The notes under the pieces: generated by a model
Databases searched by the model: none
Told to the model about the DNA's origin: nothing
What the model saw: the letters and a program-made list of their open reading frames with translations, nothing else
Shown here: in pieces, positions 8,715-17,254 of the stretch
Position numbering within the stretch: position 1 is the stretch's first letter
How the letters are laid out: the number at the start of each line of letters is the position of its first letter
Made by a program: the position numbers and the translations under genes
DNA from: Rosistilla oblonga
Lineage (GTDB): Bacteria; Planctomycetota; Planctomycetia; Pirellulales; Pirellulaceae
DNA length: 64,000 bases
Reading direction: 5' to 3'
Assembly: GCF_007751715.1 (NCBI RefSeq)
Contig: NZ_CP036292.1
Span: forward strand, 4,719,339-4,783,338

Positions 8715-10418
8715 ATGTCCACCGATGCTCCCAAGCTGAGCCCCGTCGAAGGTTTCAAGGACGAATCTCGTTATCTTCGCGGCACGATCCCAGACGAACT
8801 ACAAGCGGACACCGACCACTTTGGCAAAGGCGATTTGCAGCTGTTGAAGTTCCACGGCACGTACCAACAGGACGATCGCGATTCCCGCAAATCGCCGGGC
8901 GGGAAAACCTATTCGTTCATGATTCGCACCCGCATCCCGTCGGGCGTGCTCACTTCGGACCAGTTCCTGGCTCACTTGGATCTCTGTGACGAATTCGGCA
9001 ATTCGACGATGAAGCTGACCACGCGTCAGGCGATTCAGTTGCACGGCGTCCCGAAAACCGATCTGAAGACAACGATTGCGCGGATCAACGAGTGTGGTCT
9101 GTCGACTCTTGCTGCTTGCGGCGACGTCAATCGCAACGTGATGTGTTGCCCAGCCAAACGCAGCGACAGCATCCACGATCAGATCCAATCGGCCGCGATG
9201 GACCTGGCGATGCACTTGGCACCACGCACGATCTCTTACCGCCAATGCTGGTTGGTCGACGATGAGACGGGCGAGAAGCAGTTGCTGCAGGACGAGAAGT
9301 CGCCCGAAGAAGTCGAACCGATCTACGGCAAGACCTATCTGCCGCGGAAGTTCAAGATCGGGATCGCACTGCCCGAGGACAACTGTATCGACGTCTATAC
9401 CCAGGACCTGGGGATGATCGCTGTCGTTCGCGATGGCAAGGTGATCGGATACAACTTCACCGTCGGTGGCGGCATGGGCACAACTCCATCGGCCGCGAAG
9501 ACCTTCCCGGCGTTGGGAAAACGGATGGCATTTGTCAAAGCCGAAGATGTCCTGAAGGTCGCCGAAGCGGTTGTGATCGTCCAACGCGACAACGGCAACC
9601 GGGCCGACCGCAAGGTCGCTCGCCTGAAGTACTTGATCGCCGAGTGGGGAATCGAAAAATTCCGCGACGCTGTCGAGAAGCATCTTGGTGCTCCACTGGA
9701 CGATTGCACCGAAGACGATGTTTACGGCTTCGACGATCACATCGGCTGGCAAGACCAAGGCGATGGCAAGTGGTCCTATGGATTGAACGTCGAAAACGGA
9801 CGTCTGTCCGATGGCCCCGAACGCCAATGGAAGGCTTGCTTCCGCGAAATCTGCAGCGAACTGAAGCCCGAAATTCGATTGACTTCGCACCAGAGCGCGA
9901 TCCTCTGCGACATCGCTCCCGAAGACAAACCGAAGCTGACCGAGATCCTCAAGAAGCACGGGATTCCGGTTTCCGAAGAGGTCAGCACGGTTCGCCGCTG
10001 GTCGATGGCCTGTGTCGGTCTGCCGACTTGTGGGTTGTCGATCACCGAAAGCGAACGAGCTTTGCCACAAATGATCGACGAACTCGAAGCTCCGTTGGCC
10101 AAACTGGGACTCGACAAAGACGCCTTCACGATCCGAATGACCGGATGCCCCAACGGATGTGCTCGCCCGTATAACGCCGACATCGGATTGGTCGGTAAAG
10201 CGAAAGGTAAGTACACCGTGTTTGTGGGAGGTGCGTTGTTGGGGAACCGATTGAACTTCATCTTCCGCGATTTGGTCCCTACCGAAGAAGTCCCATCGAC
10301 TTTGGTCAGCGTCTTCACGGCGTACAAGAACTACCGACAAGAGAGCGAAACGCTCGGCGACTTCTGCGCCCGCGTCGGTAAAGACGAGCTCGAGAAGCTG
10401 TGCTCGACGCCCGCTTAA
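8715..10418 (+). CDS. Assimilatory sulfite reductase hemoprotein (sulfite/nitrite reductase family)
   Basis: A 567-residue siroheme/[4Fe-4S] enzyme catalysing a six-electron reduction, sulfite to sulfide (or nitrite to ammonia). The duplicated nitrite/sulfite reductase fold is visible: first half with TTRQAIQLHGV and LAACGDVNRNVMCCPAK, second half with the four cluster-binding cysteines in CVGLPTCGLSITESE and TGCPNGCARPYNADIG. The ending KGKYTVFVGG and the ARPYNADIG context resemble sulfite rather than nitrite reductases, of the ferredoxin- or CysJ-partnered type; no flavoprotein partner gene is adjacent. ATG at 8715 follows a GGATCT-like site. A palindromic operator precedes the gene and a strong terminator follows. 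Confidence 0.88.
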   Translation: MSTDAPKLSPVEGFKDESRYLRGTIPDELQADTDHFGKGDLQLLKFHGTYQQDDRDSRKSPGGKTYSFMIRTRIPSGVLTSDQFLAHLDLCDEFGNSTMKLTTRQAIQLHGVPKTDLKTTIARINECGLSTLAACGDVNRNVMCCPAKRSDSIHDQIQSAAMDLAMHLAPRTISYRQCWLVDDETGEKQLLQDEKSPEEVEPIYGKTYLPRKFKIGIALPEDNCIDVYTQDLGMIAVVRDGKVIGYNFTVGGGMGTTPSAAKTFPALGKRMAFVKAEDVLKVAEAVVIVQRDNGNRADRKVARLKYLIAEWGIEKFRDAVEKHLGAPLDDCTEDDVYGFDDHIGWQDQGDGKWSYGLNVENGRLSDGPERQWKACFREICSELKPEIRLTSHQSAILCDIAPEDKPKLTEILKKHGIPVSEEVSTVRRWSMACVGLPTCGLSITESERALPQMIDELEAPLAKLGLDKDAFTIRMTGCPNGCARPYNADIGLVGKAKGKYTVFVGGALLGNRLNFIFRDLVPTEEVPSTLVSVFTAYKNYRQESETLGDFCARVGKDELEKLCSTPA

Positions 10419-10453
10419 ACGCGAGCGCCTTGCCCTCTCGATGAACCACATTG

Positions 10454-10487
10454 CCCAACGTGTCCGCCGCGGATACGTTGGGTTTTT
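10454..10487 (+). terminator. Rho-independent terminator after the sulfite reductase gene
   Basis: A 12-bp stem (CCCAACGTGTCC with GGATACGTTGGG, one G-U pair), 5-nt loop, followed by TTTTTC, 36 bp after the stop codon. Confidence 0.88.
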
Positions 10488-10605
10488 CAATTCCGCAGCC
10501 CGATCATCCGATCTCGCTTTTGGCAGTCGGTAGCGCCAACGCCGGCATCGCACTCCCAGCATCTGTTTCTCCTTTTTCCGCCCCTGCTTCTGGACCGCCC
10601 AACCT

Positions 10606-11310
10606 ATGGATCGCCCCGCAAACCAAATCCGCGAAGTTTCGATCGAACGCCATTACTTGAAGTCGTCCCCCGGGAGCGTCTTGTATCGCTGCGGAGAAAC
10701 GGTGGTGCTGTGCACCGCGTCGGTCTCGACATCGCTGCCGAAGTGGCGCGAAGGATCGGGCAAGGGCTGGGTGACTGCCGAATACAACATGTTGCCTCAC
10801 AGCACCTCGGCGCGCAAGCAACGCGATCGGGGTGGCAAAGTCGACGGGCGGACGACCGAGATCCAACGACTGATCGGGCGCAGCCTGCGAGCTGTCGTCG
10901 ACCTCGAAGCGCTCGGCGAATTGGCGGTGAACATCGATTGTGATGTCTTGCAAGCCGATGGTGGAACGCGAACCGCGTCGATCACCGGCGGATTCATCGC
11001 GTTGGTCGATGCCGTCGAATCGGCTCTGCCGGGCTCTAAAATCGGCGACGGTCCGATCCGCGATTACGTCGCGGCGATCAGCTCCGGCGTGATCGACAAC
11101 ACGGTCTACCTGGACCTCGATTACCGCCTGGATTCCGCTGCCGATGTCGACATGAACATCGTGATGACAGGTGCCGGGCGATTTGTTGAACTGCAGGGGA
11201 CCGGCGAAGAGGCGACCTTCGATAACGACCAACTGACACAGTTGCTGGGGTTGGGAAAACAAGGGATCGATCAGTTGATCGGTCTGCAAAAACAGGCTCT
11301 GCAGCGGTAA
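10606..11310 (+). CDS. rph: Ribonuclease PH
   Basis: A 234-residue phosphorolytic 3'-5' exoribonuclease that trims tRNA 3' extensions using inorganic phosphate. Family motifs: QIREVSIERHYLKSSPGSVL, ETVVLCTASV, the WVTAEYNMLPHST signature, RTTEIQRLIGRSLRAVVD, LQADGGTRTASITGG and the C-terminal MTGAGRFVELQGTGEEATF. Length matches the family (about 240). ATG at 10606 gives the MDRPANQIR start; no clear Shine-Dalgarno. A 7-bp inverted repeat at 11326-11346 follows the gene but has no clean U-tract. Confidence 0.95.
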   Translation: MDRPANQIREVSIERHYLKSSPGSVLYRCGETVVLCTASVSTSLPKWREGSGKGWVTAEYNMLPHSTSARKQRDRGGKVDGRTTEIQRLIGRSLRAVVDLEALGELAVNIDCDVLQADGGTRTASITGGFIALVDAVESALPGSKIGDGPIRDYVAAISSGVIDNTVYLDLDYRLDSAADVDMNIVMTGAGRFVELQGTGEEATFDNDQLTQLLGLGKQGIDQLIGLQKQALQR

Positions 11311-11726
11311 CCCCGCGTCCCGGTTTGCGGTCACGCTAGGACCGCACCACTTCTTTGAATTGCCTTCGGTCGACGCAGCAGCCAGCTCTGCGTCGATCAC
11401 TCCAGCTAGCTCTTCTCTCTCGCCCTCTGGCGAGCCGCCGCGATCGCGGACGATCCTCATAATCGGATCAATCCGCACCCCGGGCACATGTCCTTAAGTG
11501 ACCGTCGACCGACGGGACCACGATTCCAAGAATCTTGCCGAAAAGCAAAGCTTACCTACGCGTAGGCGTCCTATGCTTTCGTGTAGCATCGAACGATTCG
11601 ACGTTAACGGGGCAGATCGATGGAGACTTCTAGATCGGGTAATTGGTGACGGGTAAGCGATACAAAACTTGCCAACCGACAAATCCACAACGACACGATA
11701 CATGTGAACACATTGAGGGGCAAACG
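11311..11726. other. Intergenic region with small palindromes
   Basis: This 416-bp stretch has no credible gene. It contains a 7-bp inverted repeat just past rph (11326-11346), the perfect 12-bp palindrome CCTACGCGTAGG at 11555-11566, and a small repeat ATGCT-N7-AGCAT just after it. Any promoter for the two-gene response-regulator unit should lie here, but no convincing -35/-10 pair was found. A GAGGGG Shine-Dalgarno stands before 11727. Confidence 0.5.
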
Positions 11727-12914
11727 ATGCGAGTGATGTTTGTAGACGACGAACCGCAGATTCTGCGAGCGATCAGTCGGATGCTGGACTGCGCCGATAT
11801 CGATTGGGATTTTGAGACCGCCAGCGGTGGACGCGAGGCGATCGGAGCGTTGCAACAGGAAGACGTCGACATCCTGGTGACCGACATGCGGATGCCGGGA
11901 ATGGATGGCGCGGCCCTGCTGGATCACGTCAGCCACGAACATCCGGCGACATCGCGCATCATCCTGTCGGGCCAAGCCGATCGCGACACGATGTACCGGG
12001 CCGTATTGCCGATGCATCAATTCCTGTCGAAGCCCTGCGACGCGCAAACCCTCCGCGACGTGTTGACGCGGACGTATTCGATCCGCAGCCTGTTCGGGAA
12101 CGATGAAACGCATCGAATCGTCTGTGGGATCTCCTCGTTACCAACGACGCCCGGGCTGCTGGAACGCGTGGTGGCAGAAGCGAATTCGCGCAACGGATCG
12201 ATCCAAAAACTGGGCGGCTTGATCGCATGCGACCCCGGCCTGACGGCAAAGACATTGCAACTGGCCAACTCCGCGATGTTCGGATACAACGGCGGCGAAT
12301 ACAGCGCCACGCAGGCGGCTCGCGCCCTCGGCATCGAAGCGATGCAGGCGTTGGTCGCAATGCTGGAGCACTCCTCATCGATCGAATCCGCTCCCCTGCC
12401 CGACTTCTCTTTCGATAGCTACGTCGCTCATGCCCAGCGGGTGGCGCGAGTGGCTTGCAAAATCGCGATCAAAGAAGGCTGGTCGCTGCAGTTGCAGCGC
12501 GAGGTTTATACCGCGGGTCTGCTGCACGATATCGGTCGCTTGGTTTCCAGCAACCATGCCCACACCAAGTCTCCGCTGGTCGCGGCGGGCCCAGCATCGG
12601 GGAACGATCACTTCTGGGAATCCGAACCGGCGATCGACGAAATCAGCGATCAGAAACTGGGAGCGTACCTGCTGGGACTGTGGGGACTTCCCGAAGAGAT
12701 CGTGCAAGCTGTCGCGCTGCACCGCCAACCGACCGCCTGCCCCTCCGACCGGACATCGGCTGCCGCCGTGGTGTGCGCGGCCGACTGCATCGCGCACGAA
12801 GAAACCGATCCTTGGGACGATGGCGAGATCCAAGATTGTGAAAACTTATTTTCGAAGTTAGGCCTTCCCGGAAGGCTGGAAACTTGGCGTACTGCCGTCA
12901 CCGAAGAGGAATAA
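11727..12914 (+). CDS. Response regulator with HDOD output domain
   Basis: A 395-residue protein. The N-terminal receiver domain (residues 1-120) has the acidic pair in VDDEP, phospho-acceptor Asp53 in VTDMRMPGMDG and Lys in FLSKPCD. After a linker comes an HDOD domain (about 135-340) including GISSLPTTPGLL, KTLQLANSAMFGY and a retained HD pair in GLLHDIGRLV. HDOD proteins are usually regulatory; metal ligands are often lost, but this one keeps HD. ATG at 11727 was preferred to the longer frame because it starts the receiver fold and follows GAGGGG. The next regulator starts 4 bp after its stop, so the two form one operon. Confidence 0.9.
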   Translation: MRVMFVDDEPQILRAISRMLDCADIDWDFETASGGREAIGALQQEDVDILVTDMRMPGMDGAALLDHVSHEHPATSRIILSGQADRDTMYRAVLPMHQFLSKPCDAQTLRDVLTRTYSIRSLFGNDETHRIVCGISSLPTTPGLLERVVAEANSRNGSIQKLGGLIACDPGLTAKTLQLANSAMFGYNGGEYSATQAARALGIEAMQALVAMLEHSSSIESAPLPDFSFDSYVAHAQRVARVACKIAIKEGWSLQLQREVYTAGLLHDIGRLVSSNHAHTKSPLVAAGPASGNDHFWESEPAIDEISDQKLGAYLLGLWGLPEEIVQAVALHRQPTACPSDRTSAAAVVCAADCIAHEETDPWDDGEIQDCENLFSKLGLPGRLETWRTAVTEEE

Positions 12915-12918
12915 TGCG

Positions 12919-14094
12919 ATGACCTTGAGAGTTCTGTTTGTTGATGATAACCAGAAGGTGTTGAACAGTATCGCACGCCAATTCGAAGGAGTGCTCGACT
13001 ACGAAACCGCCAATGGTCCCCACGAAGCGATCGAGCTGTTGGACCCTGAGAATCCGTTTGCAGTCGTCGTTTCGGACATGCGGATGCCCAAGATGAATGG
13101 TGCCGAACTGCTGACGCACGTCCGCAAGGTGAGCCCCGAAACGGTCCGGATCATGTTGTCGGGATATGCCGACCTGCAGGCGACGATCCAGGCAGTTAAC
13201 GAAGGGAACATCGCCCGGTTTCTGTCAAAACCCTGCCCACGCGAACTGCTCGAACGCGCGATCCGCGAAGGCTTGGACCAATACCAATTAGTAACCGGGC
13301 AACGCGAACTGCTGGAAGGAACGCTGCAGGGGAGCGTCACGGTGCTGTGCGCGATCCTGTCGCTGGTCCATCCGTTGGCGTTTGGGCGAGTCAGCCAGGT
13401 GCAGCGGATCGCGCTGGCGATCGGCGACCAAATGCAGCTCGAGAGTATCTGGGATTTGAAGATCGCATCGATGCTGTTCCCGCTAGGCTGCGTTTCGCTC
13501 TCCGAACGGGCGCTCGAATGCATGCTCGAAGGAATCCCGGTGCCGAGCGAAGAGCGGTCCGCGTACGAACAGCACCCATCGGTCGCCCGAGCGATGTTGC
13601 AAGAGATCCCGCGGCTGGATAACGTCGCTGCGATCGTCGCCTATCAAGAGAAGGGATTCGACGGCAGCGGGCTGCCGATCGACGAGATCGCAGGGACCGA
13701 CATCCCTATCGGTGCGCGAGTCCTCAAGGCGGCTCTCGATTTTGAAATCGCGATGAAACAGACTTCCGACGCGACGACAGCGCTGGAAAAGTTGCTGCAG
13801 AGTCCCGCAGGTTACGATCCGGAGGTTCTCGACGCGCTCCGCCTACAAATCGAAGCCGGCTTCTGCCAACGCTCGCAGCGAACCGTCCCCTTAGCTGAAC
13901 TGCGGACGGGAATGGTCCTGGCCGCGGACGTCCGACTCGAAGGTGGTAAATTGGTCGCCGCGAGTGGGCAGGAGGTGACCGATTCGATCCGCCGCAACCT
14001 GGAGACATTCTGCGAGTTTGGCCAGATCGAGGGGAGCTTCGAAATCGAATCGGTCGGCGGAGCTGAAAACGCCGAATGCGAAGCTGTCTGCTAA
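12919..14094 (+). CDS. Response regulator with degenerate HD-GYP-like domain
   Basis: A 391-residue protein: receiver domain with VDDNQ, phospho-acceptor Asp53 in VSDMRMPKMNG and Lys in FLSKPCP, followed by an RpfG-like region. The HD-GYP landmarks are altered: the expected HDIGK segment reads MLFPLGCVSLS, lacking the metal-binding His-Asp, and the GYP region reads YQEKGFDGSGLPI. It is therefore unlikely to be an active cyclic-di-GMP phosphodiesterase and may bind a ligand or partner instead. A C-terminal module of ~60 residues (ELRTGMVLAADVRLEGGKLV) resembles the tail of other RpfG-type proteins. Same operon as the HDOD regulator; no histidine kinase is adjacent. Confidence 0.85.
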   Translation: MTLRVLFVDDNQKVLNSIARQFEGVLDYETANGPHEAIELLDPENPFAVVVSDMRMPKMNGAELLTHVRKVSPETVRIMLSGYADLQATIQAVNEGNIARFLSKPCPRELLERAIREGLDQYQLVTGQRELLEGTLQGSVTVLCAILSLVHPLAFGRVSQVQRIALAIGDQMQLESIWDLKIASMLFPLGCVSLSERALECMLEGIPVPSEERSAYEQHPSVARAMLQEIPRLDNVAAIVAYQEKGFDGSGLPIDEIAGTDIPIGARVLKAALDFEIAMKQTSDATTALEKLLQSPAGYDPEVLDALRLQIEAGFCQRSQRTVPLAELRTGMVLAADVRLEGGKLVAASGQEVTDSIRRNLETFCEFGQIEGSFEIESVGGAENAECEAVC

Positions 14095-14230
14095 TCAGAC
14101 CGCAGGGCAGAATCCTCGATGCGCTCGCGTCGAACGACTTTTGTTCCCCGGTCGCAGACGGCGCGAGCGCATTGTTTATCCGGCCCCAAACGGCCAAACG
14201 CCCGCGGTGAAGCATCGCTGCGGGTCCTCG

Positions 14231-14280
14231 TTGTCCGATTTCACTTGGCTTTCTATACTCAGTGGCTCAAACACTGAGTA
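14231..14280 (+). promoter_or_regulatory. Sigma-70-type promoter with overlapping 9-bp inverted-repeat operator
   Basis: TTGTCC (14231-14236), a 17-bp spacer and TATACT (14254-14259) form a good housekeeping promoter. A perfect inverted repeat, TACTCAGTG (14256-14264) and CACTGAGTA (14272-14280) with a 7-bp gap, overlaps the -10 element and probable transcription start. This is the layout of a repressor operator. The ROK kinase ATG is 22 bp downstream of the repeat. Confidence 0.68.
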
Positions 14281-14301
14281 CTGAAATCGGAAGGGATTGC
14301 C

Positions 14302-15345
14302 ATGCCCAGCTCGGCTCCGGCCACGACGCTCGACGACGCGACCAAGCCCCTGTTCTGGGGCATCGACATCGGCGGCACAAACATCAAGATAGGCTTGGTC
14401 GATGATGCGGGGAAAACTCTGCATTTTGATCATATTCCCACGCAGGAATCCGAAGGCCCCCAGTCGGCGGTCGACCGGACAGCCGCTTTTTGGGCTAAAA
14501 TCGAGCAGGAATTGGGATTGAGCCACGAGGATGTCCCCGTGATCGGGCTGGGAAGTCCCGGTTCGATGGATATCCCCCGCGGCTACCTCTTGGACCCGCC
14601 AAACCTCCCCCACTGGTGGAACTTCCCGATCCGCGATGCCTTTGCCGAGGCGACGGGCCGCCCGGTCGCCTTTATCAACGACGCCAACGCTGCGGCATAC
14701 GGCGAATTCTGGGTCGGCACCGGTCAGCGGCAAGACAACATGGTCCTGCTGACGCTGGGGACGGGCGTCGGAGGCGGCATCGTCGTTGCCGATGAATTGG
14801 TCGACGGCGAGAACAGCTTTGGTGGCGAATGCGGCCACATGATCGTCGATCCTTCGCCGACGGCAAGGTTATGCGTGTGGGGCGGTGGTCGAGGACAACT
14901 GGAAGCCTACGCGAGCGCCAGCGCGGTCGTCGATCGAACTCGCGAACGATTGACCGCCGGCGGTGAGAGCAGCCTTTCGGGATTGCTCGGCGGCAGCAAT
15001 ACTGAACTGTCGGCCAAAGCCGTTTATTTGGCGGCGGAAGAGGGAGACGCGTTGGCGTTGGAAATCGTCGACGAGACCGCGTTTTGGCTGGGAATTGGAA
15101 TCACGACGATCATCCACATGATCGACCCGGGACTGGTCGTGTTGGGCGGAGCGATGGATTTCGGCGGCGAAGCTTCCCAGGTCGGGCAACGATTCCTGGA
15201 AGGCATCCGCAAGGAATTCCACGCTCGCACGTTTGCCCACGTCGCCAAAGGAACAAAAATTGGCTTCGCCTCACTCGGGGGCGACGCTGGTTATTTAGGA
15301 GCCGCAGGATACGCCCGGAAGGCCTATCGCAAGCGGATGCAGTAG
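14302..15345 (+). CDS. ROK family sugar kinase (glucokinase-like) lacking the zinc cysteines
   Basis: A 347-residue ROK kinase that should phosphorylate glucose or a related sugar with ATP. The phosphate-1 motif GIDIGGTNIKIGLV, catalytic-loop region FINDANAAAYGEFW, phosphate-2 motif LTLGTGVGGGIV and the ECGHMIVD histidine are present. The ROK zinc motif (CxCGxxGCxE) is not: the equivalent reads RLCVWGGGRGQLEAY, with one cysteine, so structural zinc binding is probably lost. No N-terminal HTH is present, so it is an enzyme and not a ROK repressor. It has its own promoter with an overlapping operator. Glucokinase is the most likely activity, but the substrate is inferred. Confidence 0.86.
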   Translation: MPSSAPATTLDDATKPLFWGIDIGGTNIKIGLVDDAGKTLHFDHIPTQESEGPQSAVDRTAAFWAKIEQELGLSHEDVPVIGLGSPGSMDIPRGYLLDPPNLPHWWNFPIRDAFAEATGRPVAFINDANAAAYGEFWVGTGQRQDNMVLLTLGTGVGGGIVVADELVDGENSFGGECGHMIVDPSPTARLCVWGGGRGQLEAYASASAVVDRTRERLTAGGESSLSGLLGGSNTELSAKAVYLAAEEGDALALEIVDETAFWLGIGITTIIHMIDPGLVVLGGAMDFGGEASQVGQRFLEGIRKEFHARTFAHVAKGTKIGFASLGGDAGYLGAAGYARKAYRKRMQ

Positions 15346-15415
15346 CAGCGGATCCTCGCATCGCGATCATTTCGGTCGGCGAGCGTCAAACGAAATCATT
15401 GAGAACAAGCCACCC

Positions 15416-17209
15416 GTGGAAATCAGAAACTTTTGTATCATTGCGCACATCGATCACGGCAAAAGCACGCTGGCCGATCGGTTGTTGGAATTCACCGGCA
15501 CGGTGACGCGTCGCGAGATGAAAGAACAATTGCTGGACGATCTCGCCCTGGAACGCCAGCGTGGGATCACCATCAAAGCGCGGTCGGTCTCGATGCGGTA
15601 CGTCCATAAAGGGACCCCGTACGAGGTGAACTTGATCGATACGCCCGGGCACGTCGACTTCCAATATGAAGTCTCCCGGTCCTTGACCTGTTGCGAAGGG
15701 GCGCTGCTGCTGGTCGATGCCTTCCAAGGGGTCGAAGCCCAGACGGTCGCCAACGCCTACAACGCGATGGAGCACGATCTGAAGATCATTCCGGTGATCA
15801 ATAAGATCGATCTGACGCACGCTCGCCCCGATGAAGTGACCGAGGAGATGGAGCAGTCGTTGGGGATCGATCCCGACGACGTCGTGCGGTGTAGCGCCAA
15901 AGCGGGCATCGGAATCGAAGAGCTGATGACGGCGATCGTCGAAAAAATCCCGGCGCCTACCGGCGACGTGGACGCACCGCTGCAGGCGATGGTTTTCGAT
16001 TCGAACTACGACGATTTCCGCGGCGCGATCACCTACGTCCGGATGATGAACGGAACGGTCAAGAAAGGCCAGAAGATCAAATTCTTGCGAGCCGGCACGG
16101 TCCACGACGTCGTCGAATTGGGCCAGTTTGTACCGCAGCGTAAAGCGTGCGACCAGCTTTCCGCCGGCCAAGTTGGCTACCTGATTTGCAATATCAAATC
16201 TCTCGCCGACGTCCACATCGGCGACACGGTCAGCACCGCCGGGAACGAACCAGCCGAAGCGTTGGAAGGTTACGAGCGTCCCAAGCGGATGGTCTACTGT
16301 GGCTTGTACCCAAGCGATGGCCAGGAGTTCAGCGATCTCCGCGACGCGTTGGAACGATTGGCGATCAACGACCCCAGCTTCGAGTTCGAACCGGAAACCA
16401 GCGACGCCCTTGGGTTTGGTTTCCGCTGCGGCTTCCTGGGCCTGCTGCACATGGAGATCGTGCAACAGCGTCTGGAAAGCGAATCGGATATCGATCTCGT
16501 CCAGACCGCTCCCAACGTAACATATGAGATCGTCGACACCCGCGGCAACACGCGTGAGATCCACAAGCCGCAGGATGTTCCCGATCCCAACGATATCGCG
16601 GAGTTCCGCCAGCCGATCGTCCGCTGCAATATCGTCGTGCCGTCGGAGTGCATCGGCATCGTGATGAAGCTGTGCCAGGACCGCCGCGGTATCCTGCGAG
16701 GCAACGAATATCTCAGCCCCACGCGGTCGATGATCAGTTACGACATCCCGCTGGCCGAAGTGATTTACGACCTGCACGATAAGATCAAAAGTGGCACCCG
16801 AGGCTACGGAACGCTCGACTACGAATTGATCGGATACGAAGCTGCCAACCTGGTCCGGATGGACATCCTGGTCAACGGCAATCGCGTCGATGCGTTGAGC
16901 ATCATCTGCGACCGAGGCGATGCCGATCGCCGCGGACGGGCAGTGGCAAAGAAGTTGAAAGCGGAGATCGAACGGCACATGTTCGAGGTCGCGGTGCAAG
17001 CCGCTGTCGGCAGCCGCGTGATTGCACGCGAGACCGTTCCGGCGATGCGGAAGAACGTCACCGCCAAGTGTTACGGCGGCGATATCTCGCGAAAGCGAAA
17101 GCTGTTGCAGAAACAGAAGGAAGGTAAAAAGCGGATGAAGGCGATCGGCAGCGTCGAGATCAGCCAGAAGGCCTTCATGAGTGTGCTCAGCAGCGGCGAA
17201 GAGCACTAG
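15416..17209 (+). CDS. lepA: Elongation factor 4 (LepA)
   Basis: A 597-residue translational GTPase that can back-translocate or remodel ribosomes. Motifs: G1 AHIDHGKST at the N-terminus, switch I RGITIKA, G3 DTPGHVDF, G4 NKIDL, G5 SAKAGIG, the domain II/III region and the LepA-specific C-terminal domain ending near KRMKAIGSVEISQKAFMSVL. Length equals the family norm (about 600). The start is GTG at 15416 (EIRNFCIIAHIDHGK). It is convergent with the HAD-like gene 45 bp downstream; GC-rich inverted segments between them lack a U-tract. Confidence 0.96.
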   Translation: MEIRNFCIIAHIDHGKSTLADRLLEFTGTVTRREMKEQLLDDLALERQRGITIKARSVSMRYVHKGTPYEVNLIDTPGHVDFQYEVSRSLTCCEGALLLVDAFQGVEAQTVANAYNAMEHDLKIIPVINKIDLTHARPDEVTEEMEQSLGIDPDDVVRCSAKAGIGIEELMTAIVEKIPAPTGDVDAPLQAMVFDSNYDDFRGAITYVRMMNGTVKKGQKIKFLRAGTVHDVVELGQFVPQRKACDQLSAGQVGYLICNIKSLADVHIGDTVSTAGNEPAEALEGYERPKRMVYCGLYPSDGQEFSDLRDALERLAINDPSFEFEPETSDALGFGFRCGFLGLLHMEIVQQRLESESDIDLVQTAPNVTYEIVDTRGNTREIHKPQDVPDPNDIAEFRQPIVRCNIVVPSECIGIVMKLCQDRRGILRGNEYLSPTRSMISYDIPLAEVIYDLHDKIKSGTRGYGTLDYELIGYEAANLVRMDILVNGNRVDALSIICDRGDADRRGRAVAKKLKAEIERHMFEVAVQAAVGSRVIARETVPAMRKNVTAKCYGGDISRKRKLLQKQKEGKKRMKAIGSVEISQKAFMSVLSSGEEH

Positions 17210-17254
17210 CTGCGGAATGCCATCGGCGCGGCGTGCGACCATCGCCGCCGCGTC

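Noticed and set aside
8799-10562. 587-codon minus-strand open frame opposite the sulfite reductase gene
   Set aside because: Antisense shadow caused by GC-rich codon bias.
15386-17242. 618-codon minus-strand open frame opposite lepA
   Set aside because: Antisense shadow of a highly conserved gene; the translation has no recognisable family.
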